A stretch of DNA of 64,000 nucleotides from Succinivibrio dextrinosolvens. GTDB taxonomy: Bacteria; Pseudomonadota; Gammaproteobacteria; Enterobacterales; Succinivibrionaceae. The notes below the pieces were generated by a model that was given only the letters and a program-made list of their open reading frames with translations, was not told the DNA's origin and did no database searches. The translations under genes were made by a program, and so were the position numbers. Positions within the stretch are counted from its first letter, which is position 1, and each line of letters opens with the position of its first letter. Shown one piece after another: positions 38,991 through 48,570 of this stretch. Location: contig NZ_CP047056.1 in NCBI RefSeq assembly GCF_011065405.1, forward strand, positions 1,138,747-1,202,746, written 5' to 3'.

Positions 38991-40130
38991 GTGGTCGCAT
39001 CCGCAATTCTGGCTCTCGCTGACGGAACAGTATTTAAAGGAAAAGCGTTCGGCGCTGAAAATACTACCACCGTTGGTGAAGTCGTATTCAATACATCCAT
39101 GACAGGATATCAGGAAATTCTTACCGATCCTTCATACGCTAGTCAAATCGTCACTCTTACTTATCCTCACATCGGCAATTACGGTACAAATGAAGAAGAC
39201 ATCGAATCTCGGGATGTTTTTGCAATGGGTCTGGTTGTAAGAGATCTGTCTCTGGTAGCTTCAAACTTCCGCAGCACCATGAACCTGAGCGATTTCCTTG
39301 CAAAGTATAAAAAGCCAGGAATTTACGGAATTGATACCAGAATGCTGACAAGAATCCTTCGTGAGAAAGGTGCCCAGAATGCATGTCTGTCAACCGATCC
39401 TAAAATGACTGCTGAAAAAGCTCTAAAGCTTGCAAGAGAATTCGCTGGAATCAAGGGAATGGATCTTGCCAAGGTTGTAAGTACCAAAGAAATATACGAC
39501 TGGAACGAAGGTACCTGGGAACTTGGTTCTGGCTATGTAAACAAAAGCCGTACCGAGTTTAACGTTGTAGCCTACGATTTCGGTGTTAAGTACAACATCC
39601 TAAGAATTCTGACTTCACTTGGATGCAAGGTTACCGTTGTACCTGCAATGACACCTGCAAGTGAAGTAATAAAAATGAATCCAGACGGTATCTTCCTGTC
39701 CAACGGACCTGGAGATCCTGAACCATGTACTTATGCACAGGAAGCTATCAGAACATTCTTAGAGCATAAGATCCCATTATTCGGCATTTGTCTTGGACAT
39801 CAGCTTTTGTCCTTAGCCTCAGGTGCTAAGACCATCAAGATGAAGTGCGGTCATCACGGAGCCAACCACCCTGTAAGAGATTTGGAGAGCGGAGTAGTTT
39901 ACATCACCTCTCAGAACCATGGTTTCTGTGTAGATGAGGCAACTCTTCCAGCCAATCTGAAGGCAACTCACAAATCACTGTTCGATGGAACCCTGCAGGG
40001 CGTTGAACGTACCGATGCACCAGCCTTCAGCTTCCAGGGACATCCTGAAGCAAGTCCAGGTCCACACGATCCAATGGCTTTATTTAAACATTTCGTTGAG
40101 CTTATGCGCAAATACAGAGAAAAAGCTTAG
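38991..40130 (+). CDS. carA: Carbamoyl-phosphate synthase small subunit
   Basis: Glutaminase subunit that passes ammonia to CarB for carbamoyl phosphate, the precursor of arginine and pyrimidines. The start is taken as GTG at 38991, five bases after GGGGGT, giving 379 residues beginning [12 protein letters not shown] like other CarA proteins (E. coli 382). An earlier in-frame GTG at 38961 would add ten hydrophobic residues not seen in the family. The class I amidotransferase domain has nucleophile Cys267 in GICLGHQL and [10 protein letters not shown] near the end. carB follows 10 bp later. Confidence 0.95.
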   Translation: MVASAILALADGTVFKGKAFGAENTTTVGEVVFNTSMTGYQEILTDPSYASQIVTLTYPHIGNYGTNEEDIESRDVFAMGLVVRDLSLVASNFRSTMNLSDFLAKYKKPGIYGIDTRMLTRILREKGAQNACLSTDPKMTAEKALKLAREFAGIKGMDLAKVVSTKEIYDWNEGTWELGSGYVNKSRTEFNVVAYDFGVKYNILRILTSLGCKVTVVPAMTPASEVIKMNPDGIFLSNGPGDPEPCTYAQEAIRTFLEHKIPLFGICLGHQLLSLASGAKTIKMKCGHHGANHPVRDLESGVVYITSQNHGFCVDEATLPANLKATHKSLFDGTLQGVERTDAPAFSFQGHPEASPGPHDPMALFKHFVELMRKYREKA

Positions 40131-40140
40131 GGGATAACAG

Positions 40141-43100
40141 ATGCCAAAACGTACAGACATAAAAAAAATCTTAATCTTAGGCGCAGGCCCAATTGTTATC
40201 GGCCAGGCCTGTGAGTTTGACTACTCAGGTACTCAGGCATGCAGAGCCCTAAGAGAGGAAGGCTACAAGGTTATCCTTGTAAACTCAAACCCTGCAACCA
40301 TCATGACCGATCCTGATGTTGCAGATGTTACCTACATTGAGCCTATCCACTGGAAGGTTGTAGAGAACATCATCGAGAAGGAACGTCCAGATGCAGTACT
40401 GCCAACCATGGGCGGTCAGACCGCTCTAAACTGCGCCCTTGATCTTGAAAAGCACGGTGTACTTGCCAAGTACAATGTAGAGATGATCGGTGCTAAGGCC
40501 GATGCAATCGATAAGGCTGAGAACCGTGAAAGATTCGACAAGGCCATGAAGGCAATCGGTCTTGAGTGTCCTCGTGCCGGTATTGCGCACAGCATGCAGG
40601 AAGCCTGGGAAGTTCAGAAACAGGTTGGTTTCCCTTGTATTATCAGACCATCCTTCACTATGGGCGGCACCGGTGGCGGTATTGCCTACAACCCAGAGGA
40701 GTTCGAGGATATCTGTAACAAGGGCTTAGAACTCTCCCCTACCCACGAACTTTTAATTGACGAATCACTCATCGGCTGGAAAGAGTACGAGATGGAGGTT
40801 GTCCGTGATCACAAGGATAACTGCATCATTGTCTGCTCCATCGAAAACCTTGACCCAATGGGAATTCACACCGGTGACTCCATCACTGTAGCACCAGCTC
40901 AGACACTGACCGATAAGGAATACCAGATCATGCGTGACGCCGCTATGGCTGTTCTGCGTGAAATCGGTGTTGAGACTGGCGGTTCAAATGTTCAGTTCGG
41001 TATCAATCCAAAGAACGGACGTATGGTTATCATTGAGATGAACCCACGTGTATCCCGTTCATCAGCTTTAGCATCAAAGGCAACCGGCTTCCCTATCGCC
41101 AAGATTGCCGCCAAGCTGGCTGTAGGTTATACCTTAGATGAGCTTGGAAATGACATCACCGGCGACAAGACTCCAGCTTCATTTGAGCCAAGTCTTGACT
41201 ATGTTGTTACCAAGATCCCTCGTTTCAACTTTGAAAAATTCCCTAACTCAGATGATCGCCTGACCACTCAGATGAAGTCTGTAGGTGAAGTTATGGCTAT
41301 CGGCCGTACCTTCGAGGAATCTCTGCAGAAAGCTCTGCGCGGTCTTGAAACCGGCAAGAGCGGTTTCGACCCTCGTCTTGACATGAAGAAACCAGACGCA
41401 AGATTGAAACTTCTGCACGAACTTGAGACTGCAGGTGCACATCGTATCTGGTACATTGGCGATGCTTTCCGTTTAGGCATGACCGTTGAGGAGGTATTCG
41501 GTTATACTCAGATTGACCCATGGTTCCTGTGTCAGATTAAGGAAATCATTGATATTGAGCAGTCTTTAGGCGGCAGAACCTTAAAGTCTATTGATGCCGA
41601 CGAGATGAAAGATCTCAAGTCCCGCGGTTTCTCAGATGCAAGACTTGCCAAACTTTTAAAGACTACTGAGGATAAGGTTCGCGCTCGCAGATGGCTCTTT
41701 GAGGTTTACCCAACCTACAAGAGAGTTGATACCTGTGCTGCTGAGTTTGCTACCTCCACCGCTTATATGTACTCAACCTATGAGCAGGAATGTGAGGCCC
41801 GTCCATCCGATAAGAAGAAGGTTATCGTTTTAGGTGGCGGCCCTAACCGTATCGGTCAGGGTATCGAGTTCGACTACTGCTGTGTTCATGCCTCAATGGC
41901 ACTTCGTGAAGACGGCTACGAGTCAATCATGGTTAACTGTAACCCAGAGACTGTATCAACCGACTACGATATTTCAGACAGACTGTACTTTGAGCCTGTA
42001 ACCCTTGAAGATGTTCTTGAAATTGCCCGTGTTGAAAAGCCTGTCGGTGTGATTGTTCAGTTCGGTGGCCAGACACCTCTGAAACTAGCCAAGAAGCTGG
42101 AGGCTGAAGGAGTGCCTATCATCGGTACTTCTCCTACCGATATCGACCGCGCCGAAGATCGTAAGCTGTTCCAGGAAGTTGTTAACAAGCTTGAACTGCT
42201 GCAGCCTAAGAACGGAACAGCAACATCTCTGAATCAGGCTATTACTGTTGCCAGCGAAATTGGCTACCCTCTGGTTGTACGTCCATCTTACGTTTTAGGC
42301 GGTCGTGCCATGGAAGTTGTCTACGGTGAAGACGATCTGCGCACCTACTTCGCTGAAGCTGTTAAGGTTTCAAACAAGTCACCAGTTCTTCTGGATAAGT
42401 TCCTGGATCACGCTACCGAAATCGACGTTGATGCTGTAGCAGACGGCAAAGATGTTGTAATCGGGGGCATCATGGAGCACGTTGAGGAGTGTGGTGTTCA
42501 CTCAGGTGACGCTTCCTGTGTTCTGCCTCCATATCACTTAAAGCAGGATATGATTGACAGACTCACCAAGATCTCAAAAGATCTTGCTTTAGCCTTAAAT
42601 GTTAAAGGTCTGATGAATGTTCAGCTGGCAATCCGTGAGGACAAGATTTATCTAATCGAAGTTAACCCACGTGCCGCACGTACCATTCCATTCGTATCCA
42701 AGGCAACCGGACTACCAATGGCCAAGATTGCAGCTCGTGTAATGACAGGTAAGACTCTGGCTGAACAGGGTATCACCCATGAGGTGGTTCCTCCATACTA
42801 CTCAGTTAAGGAAGTTGTGCTGCCATTTGCCAAGTTCCCAGGTTCAGATCCTCTGTTAGGACCTGAAATGAGATCAACCGGTGAAACCATGGGTACAGCA
42901 ACTTCATTCCCAGAGGCATTTGCTAAAGCTCAGCTAGCAGCCAAGTCTCCTATCCAGAGATCTGGTACTGTTCTGCTTTCAATCAAGAAGTCAGATCAGA
43001 ACAGACTGCCTGAGTTTGGACGTAAACTGGTTGAAGCAGGCTTCAAGCTTGAGGCTACTCAGGGTACCTGTCAGACTCTAAGAGATGCAGGCATTGAATG

Positions 43101-43374
43101 TACCCACGTACACAAAGTTTATGAAGCTAGACCAAACTTACTGGACTTCATTAAATCAGGTAAGTACAACTGGGTTATCAATTCAACCGAAGGACGTCAG
43201 TCTGTAGAGGATTCCCGTTCACTGCGTCGCAGCTGTCTGCGTTATGATATCTGCTATACCACAACCTTAAATGCAGCTATTGCTTCTGTTGAGGCAATCA
43301 ATGCTGATGAGTATGCAACTGTTCATTCTCTTCAGGAACTGCATGAGATGGTAAATCAGAAGTATAAGAAGTAA
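40141..43374 (+). CDS. carB: Carbamoyl-phosphate synthase large subunit
   Basis: Synthesises carbamoyl phosphate from bicarbonate, ammonia and two ATP. The 1077-residue protein (E. coli 1073) shows the expected internal duplication: two ATP-grasp units, each with a GAGP/GGGP-type entry loop ([19 protein letters not shown] and [18 protein letters not shown]), metal-binding [18 protein letters not shown] and [18 protein letters not shown], an oligomerisation region between them and a C-terminal MGS-like allosteric domain (about 940-1077). A GGGGATAACAG site precedes the ATG. Translation is clean throughout. Confidence 0.98.
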   Translation: MPKRTDIKKILILGAGPIVIGQACEFDYSGTQACRALREEGYKVILVNSNPATIMTDPDVADVTYIEPIHWKVVENIIEKERPDAVLPTMGGQTALNCALDLEKHGVLAKYNVEMIGAKADAIDKAENRERFDKAMKAIGLECPRAGIAHSMQEAWEVQKQVGFPCIIRPSFTMGGTGGGIAYNPEEFEDICNKGLELSPTHELLIDESLIGWKEYEMEVVRDHKDNCIIVCSIENLDPMGIHTGDSITVAPAQTLTDKEYQIMRDAAMAVLREIGVETGGSNVQFGINPKNGRMVIIEMNPRVSRSSALASKATGFPIAKIAAKLAVGYTLDELGNDITGDKTPASFEPSLDYVVTKIPRFNFEKFPNSDDRLTTQMKSVGEVMAIGRTFEESLQKALRGLETGKSGFDPRLDMKKPDARLKLLHELETAGAHRIWYIGDAFRLGMTVEEVFGYTQIDPWFLCQIKEIIDIEQSLGGRTLKSIDADEMKDLKSRGFSDARLAKLLKTTEDKVRARRWLFEVYPTYKRVDTCAAEFATSTAYMYSTYEQECEARPSDKKKVIVLGGGPNRIGQGIEFDYCCVHASMALREDGYESIMVNCNPETVSTDYDISDRLYFEPVTLEDVLEIARVEKPVGVIVQFGGQTPLKLAKKLEAEGVPIIGTSPTDIDRAEDRKLFQEVVNKLELLQPKNGTATSLNQAITVASEIGYPLVVRPSYVLGGRAMEVVYGEDDLRTYFAEAVKVSNKSPVLLDKFLDHATEIDVDAVADGKDVVIGGIMEHVEECGVHSGDASCVLPPYHLKQDMIDRLTKISKDLALALNVKGLMNVQLAIREDKIYLIEVNPRAARTIPFVSKATGLPMAKIAARVMTGKTLAEQGITHEVVPPYYSVKEVVLPFAKFPGSDPLLGPEMRSTGETMGTATSFPEAFAKAQLAAKSPIQRSGTVLLSIKKSDQNRLPEFGRKLVEAGFKLEATQGTCQTLRDAGIECTHVHKVYEARPNLLDFIKSGKYNWVINSTEGRQSVEDSRSLRRSCLRYDICYTTTLNAAIASVEAINADEYATVHSLQELHEMVNQKYKK

Positions 43375-43400
43375 AAACTTCTTGTAGTGATATATAAAGG

Positions 43401-43431
43401 ATCCGAAGCCCAAAAGCTTCGGATTTTTTTT
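43401..43431 (+). terminator. Intrinsic terminator of carAB
   Basis: ATCCGAAGC (43401-43409) pairs with GCTTCGGAT (43416-43424) across a 6-nt loop, followed by a run of T, 27 bp after the carB stop. Confidence 0.95.
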
Positions 43432-43643
43432 ATGGTGTTGATGATAAAGAGGAGTAGAGTCTAATATCAATTAATAGATAGTTAGACATAGATTAACTAT
43501 ATATTTATAAGTAACGAAGAACGTCTTTCCAACAAATTACATTTTTTTCATTAACTATCCTGCATAAACTATTTTTCATATTTACCCCCATTGTTTTTTT
43601 AGTATTTTCCATACTATGGAATAACTCTGTCATATATTTATCT

Positions 43644-43663
43644 TGAACCTTAAGACAGGTTCA
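43644..43663 (+). promoter_or_regulatory. Inverted repeat upstream of the BspA-type gene
   Basis: TGAACCT (43644-43650) and AGGTTCA (43657-43663) form a perfect 7-bp dyad with a 6-bp centre, 34 bp before the coding start. It could be an operator or a leader hairpin. Confidence 0.4.
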
Positions 43664-43696
43664 GTTCTTTAAAAGTTTAAATATGCGGAGGCAATC

Positions 43697-44283
43697 ATGG
43701 CTGTATGTGCTAACTGCGGTTTTGACGAGAAAGACTCTAATGTAAAGTTTTGCAAAATCTGTGGAAGACCATTAACAGGAAAAATAAAAGTACATTCAAG
43801 TGATGAACTTATTGATCTTGTTAATGTGTATTCTGCTCATGCAAATGCCGCTCATTTAGAGCTTCTTGACTTGAACTTTATTGATACCTCAGAACTTACC
43901 TCTATTAAAGCTGTGTTCTTATTTAACGAATACATGGGAAAAGTAGATGTTAGTGGATGGGATGTCAGCAATGTTGAAGATATGGCTCTAGCTTTTAATG
44001 GCTCTCAATTCGATACAGGTTTATCTAATTGGGACATCTCAAAAGTAAAAAACATGAGCCTGATGTTTTGTCAGACTGCAGGAAAAATTACAGGTTTTGG
44101 TAAATGGAATGTTTCAAACGTTACTGACATGAGTCATATGTTTTCAGGTATGAAAAACTCATTTCTGGATATCGAAACGTGGGATGTTTCAAACGTGAAT
44201 ACAATGACTGAAATGTTCGAATCATCTGAATTTGACGGTGATATAGGAGCATGAAATGTATCTAATGTAAAAGATATGAGATT
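43697..44283 (+). pseudogene. Zinc-ribbon/BspA-type repeat protein, 5' half (interrupted)
   Basis: The product starts with a zinc ribbon (C4-x2-C7...C19-x2-C22) and continues in BspA/DUF285-type repeats of about 25 residues with the pattern W(D/N)VSNV..M..MF. No signal peptide, so probably cytoplasmic. Two lesions: TGA at 44252-44254 stands where the repeat demands Trp (TGG to TGA), and a transposon begins at 44284. Reading through the stop and joining to 48571 gives a continuous 340-residue protein with about eight repeats. The start has a strong GCGGAGG site. Function unknown; a protein-binding scaffold is inference from the repeats. Confidence 0.85.
44279..44283 (+). repeat. Target site duplication, left copy
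   Basis: AGATT immediately before the element's TGTTACTG end; the same five bases follow the right end at 48566. Five-bp duplications are the rule for the Tn7/Tn5053/Mu group of transposons. Confidence 0.93.
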
Positions 44284-44363
44284 TGTTACTGCTAGCTAAT
44301 AATGACCACTAATTGATATAAAATCCTGTCTCTTTTTATCCTTATTGCCACAATATTTTGTCC
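44284..44363 (+). repeat. Left transposon end with three transposase-site repeats
   Basis: Counting from the outer T, motifs resembling TTTTGTCC end at positions 24 (ATGACC), 48 (CCTGTCT) and 80 (ATTTTGTCC). The right end has the same series at 24, 48 and 79. Such repeated subterminal sites are where TnsB/TniA/MuA-type transposases bind. Confidence 0.8.
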
Positions 44364-44481
44364 ACCATCTAATAGCGATCTTAAATATTATCTAAAGAGG
44401 CTTTTGTAAGCTGATTTCTGGAATAAAAACAAAAGCTAATCTAAATTTAGGAAAGGAAGTTCTGAATTGAATTTCTGAGGG

Positions 44482-44520
44482 GGGAGTCGTGCCAAAGTTT
44501 TCCCGACTTACACGACTCCC
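44482..44520 (+). other. Strong hairpin in the transposon leader
   Basis: GGGAGTCGTG (44482-44491) pairs perfectly with CACGACTCCC (44511-44520), loop 19 nt; the loop's CGACT offers a competing pairing with AGTCG. It lies 33 bp before the first transposon gene and has no T-run. It may insulate the transposon genes from outside transcripts, as hairpins near IS ends do, or control the first gene. Confidence 0.6.
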
Positions 44521-44553
44521 GTGTCAACCAATACCATTACATAAAAGTTGACA

Positions 44554-45390
44554 ATGCAGATCTTAGCACAGCAGCCTGTTATTACAGTACAAAACTACGA
44601 AGATACTTGCAGAATTTCAATTACAGTCACAAATGATGAATTGAAAACTCTCAGTTGTCCTTACTGCAAATCCTCTCTAACTAGATTTGGCTACTACTAT
44701 AAGCATCCGAGAGCAATTGAGTTTAATATAAAACAGTTGAAACTTACCAATCCTGAAGTCAATAGTTCCATGGGGAAGCTTGAGATTAGAGTTCCACGGC
44801 TGTGCTGTACCTCTAAGAAATGTCCTTTGGTTGAAAGTAATAAAAGCGGAATAACCACCTTTGGGATTTTTAATTCCAGCATATTTATGCCCTTCAGACA
44901 GTATTTACCGGAACTGATGGACTTAACGTCTGACTACATCAACTCTGAAAGCGTAATAAATCAATCTGAGTCAGATATTCAGGAAAAGCAGGCTGCAAGG
45001 AAAATAATAAAATCCCTGAACAGGAAACTCTCTGTAACAGAGGATGAATCTGATAATGATTTTTTTAGAGATTTTATTACGCCCTATAGAAAATCAAGGA
45101 TCGGAGCTTTAGTCTCAGCTCTTAAGAAAAATGTAAACTACTTTTTTGACAAGCTGCTTCTTACAAACTACCTGTCACCTCAGCAATCCTCAGTCCCTTT
45201 AAAGAATCACGACAGTCCGTACTTACATCCAGCAGACAGCCTTATTTCCTCCATGCTGTTTCTGCTCTCAAAATATGTCCCTCATTTACCAACACAGATT
45301 GCAATCTCCTATGCCAGAACCTATTGGAAAATTAGCCTCAAGCGAACTGAAGTGTCGGCAAATGGAGAAAAATTCAATGACAGCAGTTAA
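44554..45390 (+). CDS. Transposon protein with zinc-binding motif (DUF6431-like)
   Basis: First gene of the transposon; 278 residues from ATG at 44554 (a TTG two codons earlier is also possible). The N-terminal half has CPYC (C35, C38) followed by a basic stretch, then RVPRLCCTSKKC (C84, C85, C90) and THGIF-like TTFGIFNSSIFMPFRQY. This resembles zinc-binding DUF6431-type proteins that I recall being found beside rve transposases; that assignment is from memory. The C-terminal half has no recognised motif. Its end overlaps the transposase start by 14 bp. It could be a DNA-binding transposition factor or target selector. No TnsA-type endonuclease motif is apparent. Confidence 0.75.
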   Translation: MQILAQQPVITVQNYEDTCRISITVTNDELKTLSCPYCKSSLTRFGYYYKHPRAIEFNIKQLKLTNPEVNSSMGKLEIRVPRLCCTSKKCPLVESNKSGITTFGIFNSSIFMPFRQYLPELMDLTSDYINSESVINQSESDIQEKQAARKIIKSLNRKLSVTEDESDNDFFRDFITPYRKSRIGALVSALKKNVNYFFDKLLLTNYLSPQQSSVPLKNHDSPYLHPADSLISSMLFLLSKYVPHLPTQIAISYARTYWKISLKRTEVSANGEKFNDSS

Positions 45391-46924
45391 TAAATACCAG
45401 CGCAATAAAGAAGTAAATGGTATTCGTTACCAGATAATCTGTGAACTTATAAATATGCCGGCAGATACTCCTGCCGACGTAAGAGCCCGTGCGTCCAGGA
45501 TTAGGACTGTAGCAGAGAACAACGGACTTTCTGTTAAGACTATCAGACGCTGGCTTAACGCTTATAAAGCTAAAGGTTTTACCGGACTGACTCCGGCATA
45601 CAGAGAAAGCCGTTCAGACAAAAGACTGCCGCAGTGTTTTGAGGAGGCATTAGAAAGAGCTGTAGCCATGCGTCATGCTGACAATACTCTCAGTGTTGCC
45701 AATATTATCCGCTGTCTTGAATCAGAGAATCCTGCTCTTAAAAATCGCATCAAGCGTTCTACGCTGCAGAGGCACCTTCAGGAGCATGAAGCTGCCAGAA
45801 GAGATCTGGTTAGCAATGCACTCCAGCATGGCAGAAGAGTACTGGGTAGGTTTCAGGTTAAAACCAGAATGGCATTACTAGTCGGCGATATCAAGGAGCC
45901 TGCAAGAAAAATCGTATGGAATGATGAGCATACCGAGCTTTTAGACAGGATTTACATTGCCATCCTGATAGATAACTGTCATCGAAAAGTGCTGGACTAT
46001 CAGATTTCAACCACAGGCAATACGGATTTATTCTTATCAGGCCTGTATAACGTTATCAAGCTTTATGGTCAGATTAAGGCATTACATCTGGATTTAGGTT
46101 CTCAGTACAGGAATCAGAAAGTAACCAATGCCTGCAGGCTTCTGAATATCACTCTTAAATACTGTAAGCCCAGGTCTGCCTGGCAGAAAGGCTCTATAGA
46201 AAGACTCAACCGTACCATTGATGATTATCTGGTGGAGGTTGAAAAGGCTAAATCAATGGGATTTACCGCTTTCTGCGAGGGCTTTGCAGAGAGGATCAGA
46301 GTTTATAACGATACTCCTCACTCCAATGAAATTCTCAACGGAAAAACTCCTAATGAGTCTTTTAATAGTGATCTGACTCCTCTTGTATATCTGGATGATT
46401 TGGCTGTTGCCAATGCTTTTGAATTTGCCAAAACATGCAGAGTCTACAGTGATTACATCAAGTATGACAAAAGGAAATGGAAGATTGAACCTCAGTACAT
46501 AAAGGCTGATAAGAAAGTAATGATTATTACCCGCCCCAATTCTCCATGTCCTGAGCTTTACACAGAAACCGACGGCTGTATTCCTCTTAAGGAATACGAG
46601 ATTGGTGAGAAGGTATCTCAAAAGTGTTTTCATGCCTCCTCTCCCTCCGAGGCCTACGAGAAGGAATATCCAATGATTGATTTACTGTTTAGAGAAAAAA
46701 TGAGACAGGAGAATCGCTATACCACTGAAGAGGCCTTTAGAGAATACATGAAAAAGGAGGTTTACAACATAATTTCTGAAAAGGAAGGAAATAAACAGGA
46801 GCTTTCAGACTTTAAAAAGCAGAAGAAAGACGGAGTGTCATCTGAAGATATAAGACAGGCTGCCTCCATCACTTCCCCTTATACCACTTTGGCGGAAATG
46901 AACTCTAAAAAAGATGAGGATTGA
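45377..46924 (+). CDS. DDE transposase (rve integrase core, TniA/TnsB-like)
   Basis: Catalyses strand transfer of the element. The start is taken as ATG 45377, seven bases after GGAGAA, giving 515 residues; the reading frame opens further upstream inside the previous gene. N-terminal helix-turn-helix regions (NGLSVKTIRRWLNAYKAKG) precede the rve core with D171 (GDIKEP), D239 (HLDLGSQ) and E275 (KGSIERLNR): D2 and E are separated by 35 residues, the D,D(35)E pattern. A Mu-like C-terminal region follows. The stop lies 2 bp before the ATPase ATG, so the three genes form a coupled operon. Confidence 0.92.
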   Translation: MTAVNKYQRNKEVNGIRYQIICELINMPADTPADVRARASRIRTVAENNGLSVKTIRRWLNAYKAKGFTGLTPAYRESRSDKRLPQCFEEALERAVAMRHADNTLSVANIIRCLESENPALKNRIKRSTLQRHLQEHEAARRDLVSNALQHGRRVLGRFQVKTRMALLVGDIKEPARKIVWNDEHTELLDRIYIAILIDNCHRKVLDYQISTTGNTDLFLSGLYNVIKLYGQIKALHLDLGSQYRNQKVTNACRLLNITLKYCKPRSAWQKGSIERLNRTIDDYLVEVEKAKSMGFTAFCEGFAERIRVYNDTPHSNEILNGKTPNESFNSDLTPLVYLDDLAVANAFEFAKTCRVYSDYIKYDKRKWKIEPQYIKADKKVMIITRPNSPCPELYTETDGCIPLKEYEIGEKVSQKCFHASSPSEAYEKEYPMIDLLFREKMRQENRYTTEEAFREYMKKEVYNIISEKEGNKQELSDFKKQKKDGVSSEDIRQAASITSPYTTLAEMNSKKDED

Positions 46925-46926
46925 TT

Positions 46927-47781
46927 ATGAACTTCAACATTAAAGAGCATTTTAAATTCGTAAGAATGCCGTTTTCACAGAATATACCGGTGGAATTTCT
47001 ATACCAGAATGACAGGACCAGAGAAATTCTCAGCAAAATGTCATTTGCAGCAGCTGATAACCGTTTTCTGGTGCTGTCAGGCCCTGTAGGTACCGGGAAG
47101 AGCACGGTCCTGCGCTGTTTTACCGGCGGTCTTAATAAGGATGAGTATCAGGTTTTCTATATCTCCTGCTCTGCCATGACTCCAAGATTCTTTTACCTGG
47201 CTCCTCTGCTTCAGATGGGAATAAAACCAAAGTTTTATATGTTTAACCTGAAAGAACAGTTCAACAAGGAGGTAATAAGGCTTACCAGAACCTTAGGAAA
47301 GAAAGTAGTCTACATCATAGATGAAGCTCATCGTCTGGAGCAGACCTCCCGTTATTCAAACGAATGTTTTGAGGAAATACGATTTTTTCTGAACATTGAA
47401 TATGACTCAGGAAATCCTCTATCCCTGATATTGTGCGGACAGGAGGAAATATGGGAACAGAGCTGTCTGGGAAATGCCAAATGTAAAGCCATCGTACAGA
47501 GAATTGATTTGACCTGTAAAACCGAGGCTCTGACAGTTTCTGAGATTGGGGCCTATATTGCTGCTCATCTGAAGGCGGCTGGAGGTACCGATGGTTTATT
47601 TGAAAAAGATGCGATTAAGCTTATTGCCAACAGCAGTGGAGGTATACCAAGAGTAATCAACAAAATCTGCACCCAGGGACTGCTGTACGCAATGTCACAG
47701 TCTGCCAACGTGGTGACTGGAGAGATGATCTCCAGTGTTTTTGCCAATGAAGAGCTTCCAAATATAGTCTTAAGCAAATAA
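46927..47781 (+). CDS. Transposition AAA ATPase (TniB/ExeA-like)
   Basis: The 284-residue protein has Walker A GPVGTGKS (52-59), Walker B VVYIIDEAH (D132, E133), a sensor LILCGQEEIW and an arginine-rich segment IVQRIDL, ending in a lid domain (IPRVINKICTQGLLYA) typical of ExeA/TniB/TnsC-type ATPases. In Tn5053 and Tn7 relatives this protein activates the transposase and mediates target choice and immunity. The ATG at 46927 has GAGGA six bases upstream, within the transposase 3' end. Intact. Confidence 0.9.
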   Translation: MNFNIKEHFKFVRMPFSQNIPVEFLYQNDRTREILSKMSFAAADNRFLVLSGPVGTGKSTVLRCFTGGLNKDEYQVFYISCSAMTPRFFYLAPLLQMGIKPKFYMFNLKEQFNKEVIRLTRTLGKKVVYIIDEAHRLEQTSRYSNECFEEIRFFLNIEYDSGNPLSLILCGQEEIWEQSCLGNAKCKAIVQRIDLTCKTEALTVSEIGAYIAAHLKAAGGTDGLFEKDAIKLIANSSGGIPRVINKICTQGLLYAMSQSANVVTGEMISSVFANEELPNIVLSK

Positions 47782-47794
47782 AAAGGAGAATTCT

Positions 47795-48427
47795 ATGAGT
47801 GAAAATTTAAAGATAAGTTCACCTGTTACGCAGGAGACATCTAATCAGGAAGAGTTCAGCAATACAAACAGTAATCAGAGCTCAGAACACTTTGTTTTCA
47901 ATGATCCGTTGCCTTGGGATAATGGAAGCAATACTGAGCCTTATATTGAAGGATTACCTGATCCTGAATGTGATCCGGTTGCAGATTACCTTGAAGGAGA
48001 GCCGCAATCCTATAGAGCTGCCGATGATCTCTATGAGGAAAAGCCTAAGTTTTACTACGTGGACGCTCTTAAGGACACACATGCTGTAGAACTGGCAACA
48101 GCCATTAAAAGACTTGATCACATAAGAGATAAATACTACAGGATCAATTCTACTCTAAAGAAGAAAACCAGGCTTGTATATCTGGTTGAGCATCTGAACA
48201 GCTACGAAACAAAGGAATTGCTTGAATTCAGTGAAGATTATTTAAACAGTCTTGATAATTTAAACTATGAAATACGCATTTTTGCAAACAGAATAGACGA
48301 AGTTGTTAGGCTGCTAAGACTAATTGATGACGGAGCTGAGAAAATAAAGGAAATAGAAGGAAAAATGAATCTAACCTACGTCTCGGATAAGAATTACAAT
48401 CTGCGGATGGAGCAGTATACAGATTAA
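47795..48427 (+). CDS. Transposon accessory protein, acidic coiled coil
   Basis: No family recognised. The 210-residue protein has a low-complexity acidic N-terminal half (Ser/Asn/Glu/Pro-rich, about 1-90) and a helical C-terminal half with heptad-like stretches (about 97-200, including LEFSEDYLNSLDNLNYEIRI). AAAGGAGA precedes the ATG and the gene begins 13 bp after the ATPase stop, so it belongs to the transposon operon. It sits in the position where Tn5053 relatives carry TniQ but has no TniQ zinc motif. Could be a targeting or regulatory subunit. Confidence 0.75.
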   Translation: MSENLKISSPVTQETSNQEEFSNTNSNQSSEHFVFNDPLPWDNGSNTEPYIEGLPDPECDPVADYLEGEPQSYRAADDLYEEKPKFYYVDALKDTHAVELATAIKRLDHIRDKYYRINSTLKKKTRLVYLVEHLNSYETKELLEFSEDYLNSLDNLNYEIRIFANRIDEVVRLLRLIDDGAEKIKEIEGKMNLTYVSDKNYNLRMEQYTD

Positions 48428-48444
48428 GAGATGGCATTCGTTTT

Positions 48445-48466
48445 AGCCCCTTTTTTGGGGCTTTGT
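48445..48466 (+). terminator. Terminator of the transposon operon
   Basis: AGCCCC (48445-48450), TTTTTT loop, GGGGCT (48457-48462), followed by TTG. Located 17 bp after the last transposon gene, with only a short T tract. Confidence 0.75.
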
Positions 48467-48486
48467 TATCCCTAAATAAATATGAG

Positions 48487-48565
48487 GGACAAAATATTAA
48501 AGCAACTTTTTTATTATGGACAGAATTTAATAGCAGTTTGAGGACAAAATAGGAAATCAGTAACA
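48487..48565 (-). repeat. Right transposon end with three transposase-site repeats
   Basis: Read inward from the outer end on the minus strand, TGTTACTG is followed by TATTTTGTCC ending at position 24, AAATTCTGTCC ending at 48 and AATATTTTGTCC ending at 79, matching the spacing at the left end within one base. Confidence 0.85.
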
Positions 48566-48570
48566 AGATT
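48566..48570 (+). repeat. Target site duplication, right copy
   Basis: AGATT directly after CAGTAACA, identical to 44279-44283. Confidence 0.93.

Larger units (their letters stand above)
44284..48565 (+). mobile_element. Complete Tn7/Tn5053-like transposon, 4,282 bp
   Basis: Borders are fixed by terminal inverted repeats TGTTACTG (44284-44291) and CAGTAACA (48558-48565), a 5-bp AGATT duplication, and exact restoration of the host reading frame (AGA TT|C ATG, Arg-Phe-Met) when the element and one duplication are removed. Each end has three repeated TTTGTCC-like sites at matching distances. It carries four same-strand genes: zinc-motif protein, D,D(35)E transposase, AAA ATPase (TniB/TnsC-like) and an acidic accessory protein. 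There is no TniQ/TnsD-like targeting gene, no resolvase and no cargo. Coding regions are intact, so it may be active. Confidence 0.92.

Noticed and set aside
41248..41521. Overlapping minus-strand frames inside carB
   Set aside because: Antisense to a highly conserved enzyme; composition is that of a shadow frame.
44252..44254. TGA as a selenocysteine codon
   Set aside because: The repeat consensus requires Trp here, there is no selenocysteine insertion hairpin visible, and the gene is also broken by a transposon.
44284..48565. CRISPR-associated transposon
   Set aside because: No cas genes, no direct repeats with spacers and no TniQ are present inside or next to the element.
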